Assembly: GCA_021797055.1 (NCBI GenBank) | Contig: JAKAAI010000066.1 | Location: 1-9,795 of the forward strand | Direction: 5' to 3' | Length of the DNA stretch: 9,795 bases | Origin: Thermoplasmata archaeon | Lineage (GTDB): Archaea; Thermoplasmatota; Thermoplasmata; Thermoplasmatales; Thermoplasmataceae | Shown: piece by piece, positions 1 to 6,401 of the stretch | How positions within the stretch are numbered: the stretch's first letter is position 1 | Layout: each line of letters starts with the position of its first letter | Program-made: the position numbers and the translations under genes | Notes under the pieces: model-generated | The model's input: only the letters and a program-made list of their open reading frames with translations | Databases searched by the model: none | What the model was told of the DNA's origin: nothing

Positions 1-450
1 GATAAGGGACATAGATCATAGACTACCATAAATTATTATGGCAATAGGTTGCTAGGACCTGAGCGCGAAAAATAGACGCGATCACGGGAAGAGAAACAAG
101 AATGTGGTACGATACATAAAGAACTTGCGCCTATTCAGTACAGTATGGCCCCATTAAATTTATTAAATTCTTAGCTGATATGTAAGGATTATTAAGGATA
201 TGGTTCAAATTTATGTTTGATTCGATATTGGAAAGAATTATTAGGATCTGTCTAGTTCGGTTTTTGTCATACAGATCAACTACCATAGTCAACGCACACC
301 ATATCAGTCTCAGGCAAACCTTTTTTTATGAACATCCAAATGAGTCATCAAAACACGGTAAAGAGGTGATTTACTATTAGCAACTTCATTTCTATTAATA
401 CCTCACAGAATTAATTCCTGCTGAACCCTTGCTGACAAGATTCCTTTCTT
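1..450. other. Region without a convincing gene, possibly decayed
   Basis: No reading frame here resembles a known protein. The longest open stretch I see on the plus strand is a 55-codon ORF from an ATG at 213 to a TAG at 378-380. Its frame is interrupted by several stops further upstream, and its product is rich in Ile, Arg and Ser without a family motif. A perfect archaeal-type Shine-Dalgarno core, GAGGTGAT, lies at 363-370 but is followed by a stop codon and no start. The DNA is AT-rich, with short repeats (AAGGAT twice near 183-198, and ATTAAATT-like units near 154-170) and a T7 run at 321-327. This is compatible with degraded sequence or the 3' flank of a gene outside the window. No tRNA fold or inverted repeats bounding an insertion element were seen. 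Confidence 0.5.
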
Positions 451-1695
451 CTATAACATTGGCTTATACTGACCGCTGGGATCATCAATCAACTCATAAT
501 TTTCAATAACTTTCCGTCCTCTAATGTAGACGTCGCTGGGAAATACGACATCAAAACCGTTGAATGGTGAGACAGTCCTCTTTGAGTGCAGACGGTTTTC
601 ATTCAACCTCTTCATATTGGAAAAGTCAATTGCTACAAAATCTGCGTCGTATCCTATCTCTATCTTTCCTTTCTTTATGCCATATGCCTCTGCAGCATTC
701 ACAATGTTGGTCCTCAAAAATGTTCCCATGGAAAGCACTTTCTTGTTCACAAGGGCTGCCATAAGAGGCAGGCGCGTCTCAACCCCAATTATCCCTGACT
801 TTGCCTGATCGAATTCCTCCTTGTCCTCGTCTGAATGCGGCGCATGATCAGATCCGACGAAGCTGAACTTGCCAGATACAAAGGCATTGAGAACTTTTTC
901 CTGGATATCCCTAGACCGCAATGGTGGATTTACTTTGCCTTCAGATCCAAGCATCATTCCAGAATTTAAGAGCAAATGATGCGGTGTCACCTCAAGATAA
1001 TCAAAGCCTTTCTCTATATCATCTGAATATGAAGAGCAGTGTGCTGCAATCTTCTTTCCCAGATCCAATTCCCGTACCATGGAAAAGGCCTTTTGTTCGC
1101 ATTCGACAGGCCTGCGCGAATCATGATCCTGGAGAGAATCCTCGCACCCTGCATGATCGGTGAGACAATTCCCGTCTTCCAAATGGAATACCTTTGGCGC
1201 CTTCAATTGCTTTAACGACTCAGCCTCTTTGGGAGAAATTTCCTGGACCGTAACGGAATTTGTTGAATTTCCCAGGAATGTCTTAATCAATGAGCTTTCC
1301 CTATGCAGTATGCTGCTATTGGATCCAGTAAACATGCTAGCGAGGCCAAAATCAACGTATGATTTGTTCCTTACGGTGCCAAGCTTATCCATATACGTTG
1401 AATAATTATCTACGGGTATTCTATTATTGGGCATATCGATAACCGCTGTTGTTCCACCGAATGCCGCTGCCATGGATCCAGTGTGGAAATCCTCTTTCCA
1501 TGTCTCGCCGGGATCCCTGAAATGCACATGAGGGTCGACGGATCCCGGAAGGATTGCACCATTGAGAGCTGTTATTTTTTTGTCTCCCAATGCCTTTGAT
1601 ATTTTGGATATTGTTCCTTCAGAAATCTCTACTTCAAGGCGCCTGAAATCACCCTGATAATAGAAGAGCCCGGTTATGCTGCTTGGTTCATCCAT
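451..1695 (-). CDS. pyrC: Dihydroorotase
   Basis: This cytoplasmic zinc amidohydrolase interconverts N-carbamoyl-L-aspartate and L-dihydroorotate (EC 3.5.2.3), the third step of de novo pyrimidine synthesis. The 414-residue length is normal for the family. Visible motifs in order are the metal-binding DPHVHFRDPG segment (His56, His58, substrate-binding Arg60), MPN at 89-91, and IKTFLGNST at 137-145, where Lys138 fits the usual carboxylated lysine. They continue with HLED at 171-174, AHCSS at 218-222 (His219), VTPHHL at 236-241, NPPLR at 256-260, and SDHAPH at 282-287 with the catalytic-type Asp283. A GYDADFVAID segment at 348-357 starts the C-terminal small beta domain of amidohydrolases. The ATG at 1695 is the natural start, with a TATA-like TTTTAATT 20-27 bases upstream and no Shine-Dalgarno site. 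It is monocistronic as far as visible and divergent from the propeller gene. Other cyclic amidohydrolases (hydantoinase, allantoinase) are possible, but the HFRDPG and SDHAPH motifs favour dihydroorotase. Confidence 0.93.
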   Translation of the reverse strand: MDEPSSITGLFYYQGDFRRLEVEISEGTISKISKALGDKKITALNGAILPGSVDPHVHFRDPGETWKEDFHTGSMAAAFGGTTAVIDMPNNRIPVDNYSTYMDKLGTVRNKSYVDFGLASMFTGSNSSILHRESSLIKTFLGNSTNSVTVQEISPKEAESLKQLKAPKVFHLEDGNCLTDHAGCEDSLQDHDSRRPVECEQKAFSMVRELDLGKKIAAHCSSYSDDIEKGFDYLEVTPHHLLLNSGMMLGSEGKVNPPLRSRDIQEKVLNAFVSGKFSFVGSDHAPHSDEDKEEFDQAKSGIIGVETRLPLMAALVNKKVLSMGTFLRTNIVNAAEAYGIKKGKIEIGYDADFVAIDFSNMKRLNENRLHSKRTVSPFNGFDVVFPSDVYIRGRKVIENYELIDDPSGQYKPML

Positions 1696-1714
1696 ATACT
1701 CGTATCAAGGAGTC

Positions 1715-1722
1715 AATTAAAA
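1715..1722 (-). promoter_or_regulatory. Putative TATA box of the dihydroorotase gene
   Basis: Read on the minus strand this is TTTTAATT, at about -27 to -20 relative to the A of the pyrC ATG. That is the spacing expected for an archaeal TATA box driving a leaderless or nearly leaderless transcript. Placement and composition are the only evidence. Confidence 0.4.
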
Positions 1723-1793
1723 GGTATAGCCTGATGCATGAACCATTTTTGCTTGGAGGAAAGCATTCGATACATAAGCGAACATATATGGTC

Positions 1794-1806
1794 TTATTTT
1801 TATTAA
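1794..1806 (+). promoter_or_regulatory. Possible upstream TATA-like element of the propeller gene
   Basis: TTATTTTTATTAA is a long A/T box in the gap between pyrC and the propeller gene. It could drive a transcript starting near 1827, which would suit the alternative ATG at 1832 or give a leader of about 100 bases before the preferred start at 1928. It competes with the box at 1898-1906. Confidence 0.3.
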
Positions 1807-1897
1807 TGCTGACCGCAATATTTACAGCTAAATGTTAAATGGAAACCCTAATGTCCTGCGTTTCCGGAACCATGACAGACAAGCTCAGGAATGCCAA

Positions 1898-1906
1898 TAT
1901 TTTTAT
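1898..1906 (+). promoter_or_regulatory. Putative TATA box deciding the propeller start
   Basis: TATTTTTAT lies 22-30 bases upstream of the ATG at 1928, the spacing expected for leaderless transcription in archaea. It supports 1928 over the longer reading from 1832. Confidence 0.4.
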
Positions 1907-1927
1907 GCACATTCATGCTTCTATCTT

Positions 1928-3043
1928 ATGAAGAACGAGATGGTCAGGTTGGGTGTCGGGACGGTTGATGGTGCATATATTTTATCCTCAGAGGATAGAT
2001 CGACCTGGAACAGAACCCGCCCGCTGATGAAGGGGGAGAGCGTTAACTATATGATCTCATCCCCTGAGGGCAGGCTTTTTGCATCGACTCTTTCAGATGG
2101 GATCTTTATTTCTGATGATTCAAAGAAATGGACAAGATCCAGCAGGGGTCTGACAGTGAACAAGGTCTGGTCTGTCGAGCAGGATGCTCATGCCCCCGAC
2201 ACAGTATATGCTGGAACGCAATATGGTCATCTCTTCAGATCCGATAATTCCGGAAAATCCTGGGAGGAAGTGACCGGCCTGTACGAAGCTCCACACAGGA
2301 ATGATTGGGGCATAGACTGGGGATTCGGAACCACCGGCCTTACAATACACACAATAAAATCTGATCCCAGAAAGAAAGGAAGATTGTACGTTATAGCAGC
2401 GGGAAATGGCGCTTACAGATCAGATGATTCCGGTGAAACCTGGGATTCACTCCGCTCCGGTATTATGGATGATTGCAGTTGGAACTTCAAGGCAGAGGGC
2501 AATGGCAAGGACAGGAAAAGTGCCTCCCAGGTTAAGAAGGAGCACCTCCAGACGGTTCACATGTGCGCGCACAAGATCACGCTCTCGCCATCAAAGAAAG
2601 ATACTGTATATCAGCAGAATCACTGCGGCGTCTACTCCACAAAGAGCGCGGGATCTGAGTGGAAAGACGTTAGCCCGACACCGGAGACAAGGCATGGGTT
2701 CGGGATCACAGCAACAAGGGGCAGCAAGGACACAATCTTTACGGTTCCAGCATACCAGACAGGATGCAAGATGAAGCACAATTCATGCATCCAGGGGCAG
2801 CTTTCTGTGATGCGGTCGAGCGATGAGGGGAAAACATGGAAGCAGCTGACTAACGGCCTGCCGAAGAACGTTCATAATTGTGTTCTCAGGGATAGCGTTA
2901 CCAGCGATGACCAGAGGTATCCTGGAATATATTTCGGAACCACTACAGGGGAAGTTTATGCTTCAACAGACAACGGAAACACATGGAAGGAGATAGCAAA
3001 AGGGCTCGGGAGAATACAGGGACTGTCATTCCTTGGCGCATGA
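1928..3043 (+). CDS. Asp-box (BNR/sialidase-like) beta-propeller protein, function unknown
   Basis: The preferred product is 371 residues. The frame is open back to an ATG at 1832 (403 residues), but the extra 32 residues do not look like the fold and use codons such as CGT and CGG that are rare nearby. A TATA-like box also sits just upstream of 1928. From there the protein begins directly with a propeller strand (LGVGTVDGAYIL). Seven Asp-box-like motifs (pattern S-x-D-x-G-x-x-W) end at Trp residues near 27, 68, 112, 172, 245, 304 and 353, consistent with a multi-bladed propeller. Around 211-236 is a conserved-looking His/Cys segment with HMCAHK and QNHCGVY. There is no signal peptide or membrane helix, so it is probably cytoplasmic. 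Family relatives are annotated as glycosyl hydrolases, sialidase-like or VPS10-like proteins, but I see no sialidase catalytic signature (no Arg triad or FRIP motif), so no enzyme activity is claimed. It converges on queE across 49 bases. Confidence 0.82.
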   Translation: MKNEMVRLGVGTVDGAYILSSEDRSTWNRTRPLMKGESVNYMISSPEGRLFASTLSDGIFISDDSKKWTRSSRGLTVNKVWSVEQDAHAPDTVYAGTQYGHLFRSDNSGKSWEEVTGLYEAPHRNDWGIDWGFGTTGLTIHTIKSDPRKKGRLYVIAAGNGAYRSDDSGETWDSLRSGIMDDCSWNFKAEGNGKDRKSASQVKKEHLQTVHMCAHKITLSPSKKDTVYQQNHCGVYSTKSAGSEWKDVSPTPETRHGFGITATRGSKDTIFTVPAYQTGCKMKHNSCIQGQLSVMRSSDEGKTWKQLTNGLPKNVHNCVLRDSVTSDDQRYPGIYFGTTTGEVYASTDNGNTWKEIAKGLGRIQGLSFLGA

Positions 3044-3092
3044 CAGTTTGTATCTATAAGCAGCGACACCGTAATTGATCACTGGAGATCAT

Positions 3093-3722
3093 CTATACTC
3101 CGGGAATTTCCCCCCAGATTAGCTTATGAAGCTGCGTTAATACGCGCACTGGAAGGCTGTCAGAAAGTACCTTCTCAGCAAGCCACTTCAGATCTCGCCC
3201 CCAGACTGGCTGGAATACAATCTGTATTGATCCAGGGATCTTCGGGATCCAGTTCTTTGCAAACTCGTAGTCCCTTTCGTCGGCTATTACAAACTTTACA
3301 TAATCCTGCTTTCTCAATGCGTAGATATTGTCCTGATAGAGCGAAGCATCTTCGCCGGATGATGGCGTTTTGATATCCATATCTATAAATGCATTCTTGA
3401 TCGCAGTATAATCTTTGATTGGAATCGACCCGCTCGTTTCAATCAATACGTTCTTTCCAGAATCACAGATCTTGCGGACAAAATCGAGTGCTTCACGCTG
3501 GAGCAACGGTTCTCCGCCAGTGAAGCATACCCAGTCCAGACCAGATCGATTGACCTGCTCAATCAGATCGCCAAGGGGAACTTCATGTCCTCCATAAAAG
3601 GTGTAGGTTGAATCACACCAGGAACAGCGAAGGTTACACCTGTTTGTCCTGACAAAGAACATGGGAATCCCGATGAATGGCCCTTCACCCTGCAAGCTCT
3701 TGAATATTTCAGTGATAAGCAT
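3093..3722 (-). CDS. queE: 7-carboxy-7-deazaguanine synthase (radical SAM)
   Basis: QueE converts 6-carboxy-5,6,7,8-tetrahydropterin to 7-carboxy-7-deazaguanine (EC 4.3.99.3) using a 4Fe-4S cluster, S-adenosylmethionine and Mg2+. In archaea the product feeds preQ0 and then archaeosine at position 15 of tRNA. The 209-residue protein is typical in length. It starts with EIFKSLQGEGPFIG (5-18), then has the CxxxCxxC cluster motif CNLRCSWC with Cys29, Cys33 and Cys36. The next residue is Asp37, followed by Ser38 and Thr39. FTGGEPLLQ at 67-75 is the SAM-binding glycine motif, IETSGS lies at 94-99, DIKTPSSGE at 116-124, QPVWG at 171-175, and the family-typical ending QLHKLIWGEIPGV at 197-209. It starts at the ATG at 3722, with a weak TATA-like TCATAAAC at 3743-3750 and no clear Shine-Dalgarno site. 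The upstream co-directional membrane-protein gene ends 85 bases away, so cotranscription is possible but not shown. No other deazaguanine gene is visible. Confidence 0.93.
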   Translation of the reverse strand: MLITEIFKSLQGEGPFIGIPMFFVRTNRCNLRCSWCDSTYTFYGGHEVPLGDLIEQVNRSGLDWVCFTGGEPLLQREALDFVRKICDSGKNVLIETSGSIPIKDYTAIKNAFIDMDIKTPSSGEDASLYQDNIYALRKQDYVKFVIADERDYEFAKNWIPKIPGSIQIVFQPVWGRDLKWLAEKVLSDSLPVRVLTQLHKLIWGEIPGV

Positions 3723-3807
3723 TCAATCAGGATTTAAAACAGGTTTATGAACTTGCAACTGAACTTGATAGAACATTTAGATTCTGTTATCGGCATTGGT
3801 GATGTGA

Positions 3808-4959
3808 TCATCGTGGTATATACGTTATAATAAAAAATGGTATAAGAGCAATTGCAAACTCCGCAATAAACCACTTGTAGTCAAGTGGCCATTCCTGTAT
3901 CTCCTCAATGTAGTCAAGGTGCGATGTTAAGGCGTGAAACTCATGTTTCTGCAGATTATTCAGTTTATCGAGTTGCTCGGATATCTTCTTCTTCTCCTTC
4001 TTCCAGTTAGCCGCATCAAGTAAGTCAAAGCCATTTTGCTTCTTTTTTACAAACCATTCAGCATCCAAACCAAACTCAGTGTAGACTTCCTTCAGCATTT
4101 TTTCCTTTACCTTCTTGACCACCTTGCTCAAACGTACCTGTGGTAAAATGAAGAATCCCAGTGCAATAACAACTGCCACTATAAGAATTGAAATGGAGAG
4201 CGGATCTACTATCTGGGCGGCAATCAGGATAAAGTATGCTGCCATGCCTATTACCAAAAGCCCTCCAATAGATATCTTGAAAGCAATTTGGATCAGTTCA
4301 TGTATCTCCTTGATTTTCCTTGGCCTGTTCATTATCCTCATCAGGCGAAATTGCTCGAGGATAATCTCGGAATTTGAAACCTGATATGTATAGGAAATAT
4401 ATCGATAGCCCAGATAACCTGCCCTGCCACCAACAAAGCCAGCAATGAATCCTACCAGAAGAAAATAGTGATAAAGAAGAGGTTGTTCGTATACGTGAAT
4501 ATAGATCTCACTTAAAACGGAGAATTTCTTTATCTCTGTCAGGTAGATGTAAGAATCAACTATAAAGCCGAAGAATACCGATATTGGAAGAATCGTTAGC
4601 CAGGAGACGCCGAAATTAATCTTCTCTGACACTTTCTTCTCTCCATAAACATTTAACAGCCTTGACACGTCTACATTGATCCGCTTCACGTTTGCAAGTG
4701 AATATTCTGTGACCACGATAGTTATGCCTATTGAGAAAAAAATCAATAAGATGAAAAACTGTGTCAGGAAATAATAAGCTTCACTCTTTATGTTGAATAC
4801 GATAATACCGCACACATAAAGAATAATTGTGAAAATTGATCCAGAGATCACGAGATGTTTCTTTATCTTGCTTATCAACAGCTTTGTCAAAACGGAAGGA
4901 ATCAATTTAAGCGTGATAACTATTTTTCCTTTATTATTTTTATGCTGAGTAATATGCAC
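3808..4959 (-). CDS. Unrecognised multi-spanning membrane protein (about 7 helices)
   Basis: I do not recognise this 383-residue protein by family name. Hydrophobic segments lie near residues 36-56, 61-83, 118-140, 160-184, 225-249, 252-273 and 363-380, giving about seven membrane helices. A basic N-terminus (residues 8-35, many Lys) precedes helix 1. Helix 4 is glycine-rich (GFIAGFVGGRAGYLGYR). A long charged stretch at 275-360, rich in Lys and Glu with coiled-coil character near 319-340, separates helix 6 from the last helix and is probably cytoplasmic. The C-terminal pattern EWPLDYKWF followed by a final helix recalls uncharacterised integral membrane proteins of archaea and actinobacteria, from memory only. 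The ATG at 4959 is the only Met before residue 206. The gene is divergent from the glycosyltransferase across 35 bases and lies upstream of queE on the same strand. By eye it is more AT-rich than pyrC or the propeller gene. Confidence 0.8.
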   Translation of the reverse strand: MHITQHKNNKGKIVITLKLIPSVLTKLLISKIKKHLVISGSIFTIILYVCGIIVFNIKSEAYYFLTQFFILLIFFSIGITIVVTEYSLANVKRINVDVSRLLNVYGEKKVSEKINFGVSWLTILPISVFFGFIVDSYIYLTEIKKFSVLSEIYIHVYEQPLLYHYFLLVGFIAGFVGGRAGYLGYRYISYTYQVSNSEIILEQFRLMRIMNRPRKIKEIHELIQIAFKISIGGLLVIGMAAYFILIAAQIVDPLSISILIVAVVIALGFFILPQVRLSKVVKKVKEKMLKEVYTEFGLDAEWFVKKKQNGFDLLDAANWKKEKKKISEQLDKLNNLQKHEFHALTSHLDYIEEIQEWPLDYKWFIAEFAIALIPFFIITYIPR

Positions 4960-4968
4960 CTATAGATC

Positions 4969-4980
4969 AAAATATTTATT
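4969..4980. promoter_or_regulatory. Shared A/T-rich promoter core between divergent genes
   Basis: AAAATATTTATT is the only TATA-like block in the 35-base gap between the membrane protein (start 4959, minus) and the glycosyltransferase (start 4995 or 5007, plus). For the plus strand its centre is about 27 bases before position 5002, which suits the ATG at 5007 or the GTG at 4995. For the minus strand it sits only 10-21 bases upstream of the ATG, closer than usual, so the minus promoter may lie partly inside the glycosyltransferase start region. Confidence 0.35.
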
Positions 4981-4994
4981 GAACAAGGGATGCA

Positions 4995-6041
4995 GTGAGC
5001 AACATAATGAATATATCAGAATACTACGTAATAATCGTTTTACTTCTTTTCTTCGGTCTAGCTGTCCTGGTCATCCTGGAACAGGTTTATTTTTCCCAGA
5101 CGGGAAAATTCTCATCATCTGTTTCGATTATTATTCCAGTTCGCGGTCTCGACCCTGAATGGGAGAAGAATGCAGATTCATTCAGGCATCTCAGTTATCC
5201 AAATGCTTACGAAACTATCTACGTTGCCGATGCGGATGATGCCTTGACTGCAGAATCTCTGAGAAAAGCTGGACTCAAGGTCATAATATCATCTTCAGAA
5301 TACAAAGAATGCGGAGCCAAGGTTGCTGCCCAGCTTACTGGCTTAATGGCGTCTGAAGGACAGGCAGTTGTGTTTGCAGATTCCGATATTAGGGTGGATC
5401 GGGACTGGCTTTCTAATATTGTTGGACCACTGGATAGATATGATGCAGTAACAACATTTTCATGGCCCCTTCCTCTTAAGAATACTTTATTGAATATCAT
5501 CAGGGGTGGCTTCTGGATTATAGGATATGATAGCCATATTTCTGCGGGGGGTTTCCTTTGGGGAGGATCAATGGCCTTCAAGCGGGAAACCCTTGATAGA
5601 AAATACGTTGATTTCATGAAGGACAAGATCTATGATGATGTCACAATAACGACCTATCTGAAAAGCAAGAAGAAGAGGATCTGTTTTAATGGTAAAGCAG
5701 TATGCTTCAATGCATACGATGATAGGAAATTCTACCAGTGGGCATCAAGACAGGAAATGCTTGTCCGCCGCTATTCTCATCGCATAGCTGTTGGCTTTTT
5801 CTTTTTCATGCTTGGACTTCTTGCAACTACCATATATGGAATCATAATTCTGAACCCTTTTTTTCTGTCAATATATATTCTCTGGTGGCTTAAAGGCGTC
5901 TTTACGAGCTTAAGAATCGGAAAAATTTCATTTGGGGTCCCTGCTGTATCCATTGTATCATCGGTGATAGCATTCTTTATTCTTATCCTGACCCTCACGA
6001 AAAAGCAGACAGAGTGGAGAGATCACATTTATAACTTTTGA
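4995..6041 (+). CDS. Membrane glycosyltransferase, GT2/ceramide glucosyltransferase-like (GT21)
   Basis: This is a GT-A fold processive-type or lipid glycosyltransferase anchored in the membrane. Residues 10-30 form an N-terminal helix. The catalytic domain begins with SIIIPVRG at 44-51, then has AKVAAQL at 108-114, the metal/nucleotide-sugar DxD motif in FADSDIRVDRDWL (127-139, Asp129 and Asp131), WGGSMAFKRE at 189-198, and YDDVTIT at 213-219 with the candidate catalytic Asp pair. RQEMLVRRY at 252-260 is in the place of the (Q/R)xxRW motif of the GT21 type. Three C-terminal hydrophobic segments follow (264-286, 288-304, 314-335). The 348-residue length and motif order resemble ceramide glucosyltransferase and HpnI-like enzymes. 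Archaea lack ceramide, so the acceptor is more likely an archaeal lipid or polyprenol; the sugar is unknown. The start is GTG at 4995, or ATG at 5007, which would remove four residues and fits the TATA spacing at least as well. Confidence 0.85.
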   Translation: MSNIMNISEYYVIIVLLLFFGLAVLVILEQVYFSQTGKFSSSVSIIIPVRGLDPEWEKNADSFRHLSYPNAYETIYVADADDALTAESLRKAGLKVIISSSEYKECGAKVAAQLTGLMASEGQAVVFADSDIRVDRDWLSNIVGPLDRYDAVTTFSWPLPLKNTLLNIIRGGFWIIGYDSHISAGGFLWGGSMAFKRETLDRKYVDFMKDKIYDDVTITTYLKSKKKRICFNGKAVCFNAYDDRKFYQWASRQEMLVRRYSHRIAVGFFFFMLGLLATTIYGIIILNPFFLSIYILWWLKGVFTSLRIGKISFGVPAVSIVSSVIAFFILILTLTKKQTEWRDHIYNF

Positions 6042-6214
6042 ATGATGCGGATTTAATGCCTCTATTATTTCCTGAATTGAATGCAATACAATGTTTAATT
6101 GCAGCTTTACAAGACCCATGGCGAGGATAGCTGAGATCAGAAAAAATAGAATTTATGCGAACCAAAGGGACTGAAATTTAATCAATAAATAACTAGGTTA
6201 AGAAATCAAAGACT

Positions 6215-6222
6215 CTTATAAA
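6215..6222 (+). promoter_or_regulatory. Orphan archaeal TATA box
   Basis: CTTATAAA matches the archaeal TATA-box consensus well. Transcription would be expected near 6245. No convincing gene follows within the next 100 bases: only a 16-codon ORF (ATG 6268, stop ending 6318) and the A/T hairpin. It could drive a small RNA or give the eamA gene a leader of about 155 bases. Confidence 0.4.
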
Positions 6223-6331
6223 CGCTTATTATGACAATAAAAATTTGTAATTAAATTATACAGGGTTATGGTTTCAAGGCCAAGAAGGATACCAACATTC
6301 ATAGATCGAGCAGCATGATTTTCGAATTTAT

Positions 6332-6354
6332 CTTTTTTTGAATGCCAAAAAAAG
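6332..6354. terminator. A/T hairpin with T7 tract
   Basis: CTTTTTTT, a 7-base loop (GAATGCC), then AAAAAAAG form a perfect 8-bp inverted repeat. The T7 run at 6333-6339 could act as an archaeal-type terminator on the plus strand, and the A7 run at 6347-6353 as a T run on the minus strand. The stem is almost all A:T, so folding itself would be weak. Confidence 0.3.
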
Positions 6355-6358
6355 CAGT

Positions 6359-6370
6359 AAAAAATTAAAG
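6359..6370 (+). promoter_or_regulatory. Possible TATA-like element of the EamA transporter gene
   Basis: AAAAAATTAAAG lies with its centre about 37 bases before the ATG at 6402, so it predicts a short leader of about ten bases. A second A/T patch, CAATATAC at 6394-6401, is centred about 26 bases before the internal ATG at 6423. The promoter data therefore do not decide between the two starts. Confidence 0.3.
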
Positions 6371-6401
6371 CCTATTCAGAAATCCCAACCTCTCAATATA
6401 C

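Larger units (their letters stand above)
6042..6401. other. 360-base AT-rich gap with orphan promoter and A/T hairpin
   Basis: No protein gene is supported. The longest ATG-initiated ORFs confined to the gap are 27 codons (plus, 6091-6174, many Arg) and 28 codons (minus, starting near 6302), and neither matches a family I know. The gap contains a 6-bp stem TGCAAT/ATTGCA at 6082-6103 soon after the glycosyltransferase stop, a canonical TATA-like CTTATAAA at 6215-6222, and an 8-bp A/T hairpin at 6332-6354. It also has an A/T block at 6359-6370 that probably serves the downstream transporter. A small RNA between the orphan TATA box and the hairpin is possible. Confidence 0.5.

Noticed and set aside
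310..348. Minus-strand ORF reading MTHLDVHKKRFA, like the start of an IS110-type transposase
   Set aside because: Only about five residues resemble the DVHKK signature, a stop follows at once, and no other frame continues the family; a chance match is more likely.
921..1405. Two plus-strand ORFs of about 80 codons opposite pyrC
   Set aside because: They lie antisense to a well-supported dihydroorotase and show no family motif.
2406..2774. 122-codon plus-strand ORF inside the propeller gene
   Set aside because: It is an out-of-frame shadow, rich in Arg and Ser with no recognisable domain, within a gene supported by repeated Asp-box motifs.
3076..3091. TGATC/GATCA inverted repeat between the propeller gene and queE
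   Set aside because: A 5-bp stem with a 6-base loop and no following T run is too weak to call a terminator.
5219..5626. 135-codon minus-strand ORF opposite the glycosyltransferase
   Set aside because: It is antisense to a coding region with clear glycosyltransferase motifs, and its own product has no motif.
6041..6075. Possible C/D-box small RNA (ATGATGC followed by CTGA)
   Set aside because: The C box is imperfect, there is no second C'/D' pair at archaeal spacing, and no guide segment can be assigned.
6082..6103. TGCAAT/ATTGCA inverted repeat after the glycosyltransferase stop
   Set aside because: The stem is six base pairs with a 10-base loop and no T tract follows, so it is probably chance.
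5967..6119. Minus-strand ORF of about 50 codons with an amphipathic start, running from the gap into the glycosyltransferase 3' end
   Set aside because: It is mostly antisense to coding sequence, has no well-placed promoter, and matches no family I know.
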